A stretch of DNA of 7,451 nucleotides, from positions 1 to 7,451 of the forward strand of contig CAZMSZ010000366.1 in NCBI GenBank assembly GCA_964569055.1, read 5' to 3'. The notes under the pieces are model-generated. The model made no database searches, was not told the origin of the DNA, and was given only the letters and a program-made list of their open reading frames with translations. Below are positions 6,359 through 7,451 of this stretch, piece after piece. Position 1 is the first letter of the stretch. Every line of letters begins with the position of its first letter. The translations under genes were made by a program, and so were the position numbers. This DNA is from JAWLGW01 sp964569055 (GTDB lineage Bacteria; Planctomycetota; J058).

Positions 6359-7451
6359 GCGCGCCCGCCCGCCCGCTCGACCCGCGACGCGCACCTCCTG
6401 TGCCTGGCGGCCCACGACGGCGAGGCCCTGCGGCGGGTCGCGGCCGACGTGGCGCGCGCGCTCGAGGCGACCCCGCCCGGCGGGCTCGGCCCCCTGGCCG
6501 CCGCGCTCGACGCGCGCGCCTGGCGCTTTGCGCGTCGGCGCGCGCTGGTGGCGCGCGACGTCGCCGAGGCGCGCGCGCTCCTGACCGAGGTCGCGGCGCC
6601 GGGCGAGACCGCGCGCGTCGCGCTCAGGCGCCCTCGTGCGCCGCGCCTCGCGTTCCTGCTCCCGGGCCCCGGCTCGCAGCACGCGGGCATGGCGCGCCAC
6701 CTGCTCGACGAGCCGGCGTTCGCCGAGACGCTCGCCGCCTGCGACGCGGTGGTGGAGCCGCTCCTCGGCCGCTCGGTGCGCGCGCTGCTGCGCGCCGACG
6801 ACCCGGCCGAGCTCGAGCCGATCGAGCGCTCGCAGCCGCTGGTGTTCGCCTGCTCGCTGGCGCTCGCCCGCTGGCTCGAGCGGCTGGGCGTGCGGCCCGA
6901 CGCGGTGATCGGCCACAGCGCGGGCGAGTACGCCGCGGCGGTGCTCGCGGGCGCGCTCCCGCTCGAGGAGGCGGCGCGGCTGGTGACCCTGCGCGGGCTC
7001 CACATGAGCCGCACGCCGCCCGGCCGCATGGCGGCGGTGTTCGCGGGGGAGGAGGCGCTGCGCCCCGCCCTGGCGCGCCGAGGCGGGCGGGTCGGGGTGG
7101 CCGCGCTCAACGAGCCGGGGCAGGTGGTGGTCTCGGGCGCCGCGGACGAGGTCGAGGCGCTCCTCGCCGAGCTGGCCGCCGAGGGGATCGAGGCGCGCGT
7201 GCTCCCGATCGGCTGCGCGGCCCACTCCCCGCTCATGGTCGGCGCCCGCGCCGCGTTCGCGCCCGACGTGGCCGCGACGCGCACCGCGGCCCCCGCGCTG
7301 CCGTTCTACTCCACCCTGCTCGGCGCGCGGCTGGCCTCGTTCGACCGCGACTACTGGCTCGACCACCTGCGCGCGCCCGTCCGCTTCGCGAGCGCGGTGC
7401 GGGCCGCCCTGGCCGACGGGGTGGAGCACTTCGTCGACCTCGGCGGGAGCG
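5309..7451 (+). CDS. Polyketide synthase KS-AT, continuation of the diiron-FAAL-ACP-KS gene (both ends partial)
   Basis: This is 714 codons open to the window end, the continuation of the gene that starts at 1923. The first 18 residues repeat the end of the pre-gap part; joining the two gives residues 1078-1791 of one protein. It contains the rest of a ketosynthase (to about 1427) with the Cys-His-His triad, a KS-AT linker of about 100 residues (1428-1523), and an acyltransferase with the GHSAGE nucleophile elbow. Annotated in the frame carried over from before the gap, this part would look like 86 codons of Arg/Ser/Pro-rich nonsense ending at a stop near 5567; the correct frame is shifted by two. 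No stop codon is reached, so further domains (AT end, perhaps reductive domains, carrier) lie beyond the window. If the gap hides real sequence, this could belong to a different module, but KS length and spacing argue for direct joining. Confidence 0.9.
6647..7451 (+). other. Domain: acyltransferase, C-terminus cut by window end
   Basis: Merged residues about 1524-1791+. It opens with FLLPGPGSQHAGM (1526-1538; usual FPGQGSQ, here Pro for the first Gln). Nucleophile Ser1614 is in GHSAGEYAAA; catalytic His1716 is in GCAAHSPLM, 102 residues later as expected; an arginine stands in the LRGLHM helix; and VVVSG is conserved. The specificity tetrad CAAH equals neither HAFH (malonyl) nor YASH (methylmalonyl). 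The following SPLM is more usual in malonyl-type ATs, so malonyl is the default guess. The sequence ends at FVDLGGS, where the family normally has a V-G-P turn. A cis-AT polyketide synthase module is therefore indicated. Confidence 0.9.

Noticed and set aside
5081..7429. 782-codon antisense open frame across the gap
   Set aside because: Same shadow effect; it also runs through the N run and duplicates sequence on both sides of it.

Overview
The window is very GC-rich DNA (roughly three quarters GC or more in the coding part, with strong G/C at third codon positions and GTG starts). It carries the beginning of a natural-product biosynthetic operon on the + strand. This composition, the lipid-type starter chemistry and the giant multidomain enzyme suit a myxobacterium-like or other high-GC soil bacterium, but the sequence alone does not fix the taxon. 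A 100-N gap flanked by an exact 55-bp repeat indicates a short-read or metagenomic draft assembly.

Layout. Positions 1-264 are non-coding as far as I can support: a 12-unit TCCGAG-type hexanucleotide tandem array (44-115), then a less GC-rich leader with a perfect 15-bp inverted repeat (189-203 / 238-252). Positions 265-1926 encode a 553-residue GH3-family acyl-adenylate-forming enzyme. Its stop codon overlaps, as GTGA, the GTG start at 1923 of a giant multidomain gene, which has a good Shine-Dalgarno (1911-1915) inside the end of the GH3 gene. The giant gene runs into an N gap (5208-5307) and continues, in another frame relative to window coordinates, to the end of the window without a stop.

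Removing the N run and one copy of the 55-bp repeat gives a single reading frame of at least 1,791 residues. The domain order is AurF-like diiron oxygenase (about 1-295), fatty-acyl-AMP ligase (about 323-885), carrier protein (about 908-985, Ser943), ketosynthase (1010-1427, Cys1174/His1309/His1348) and acyltransferase (about 1524 onward, Ser1614/His1716). The window ends just before the acyltransferase is complete.

Inferred logic: the FAAL domain adenylates a carboxylic acid and loads it on the adjacent carrier protein. The KS-AT pair extends it by one unit chosen by the AT. The fused diiron domain oxidises the starter, before or after loading (N-oxygenation, hydroxylation or possibly halogenation). 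The co-translated GH3 enzyme may activate a carboxylate for amide or ester formation at release or tailoring. The combination of an AurF-like oxygenase fused to the front of a FAAL-ACP-KS-AT protein, paired with GH3, is the most novel-looking aspect of the window.
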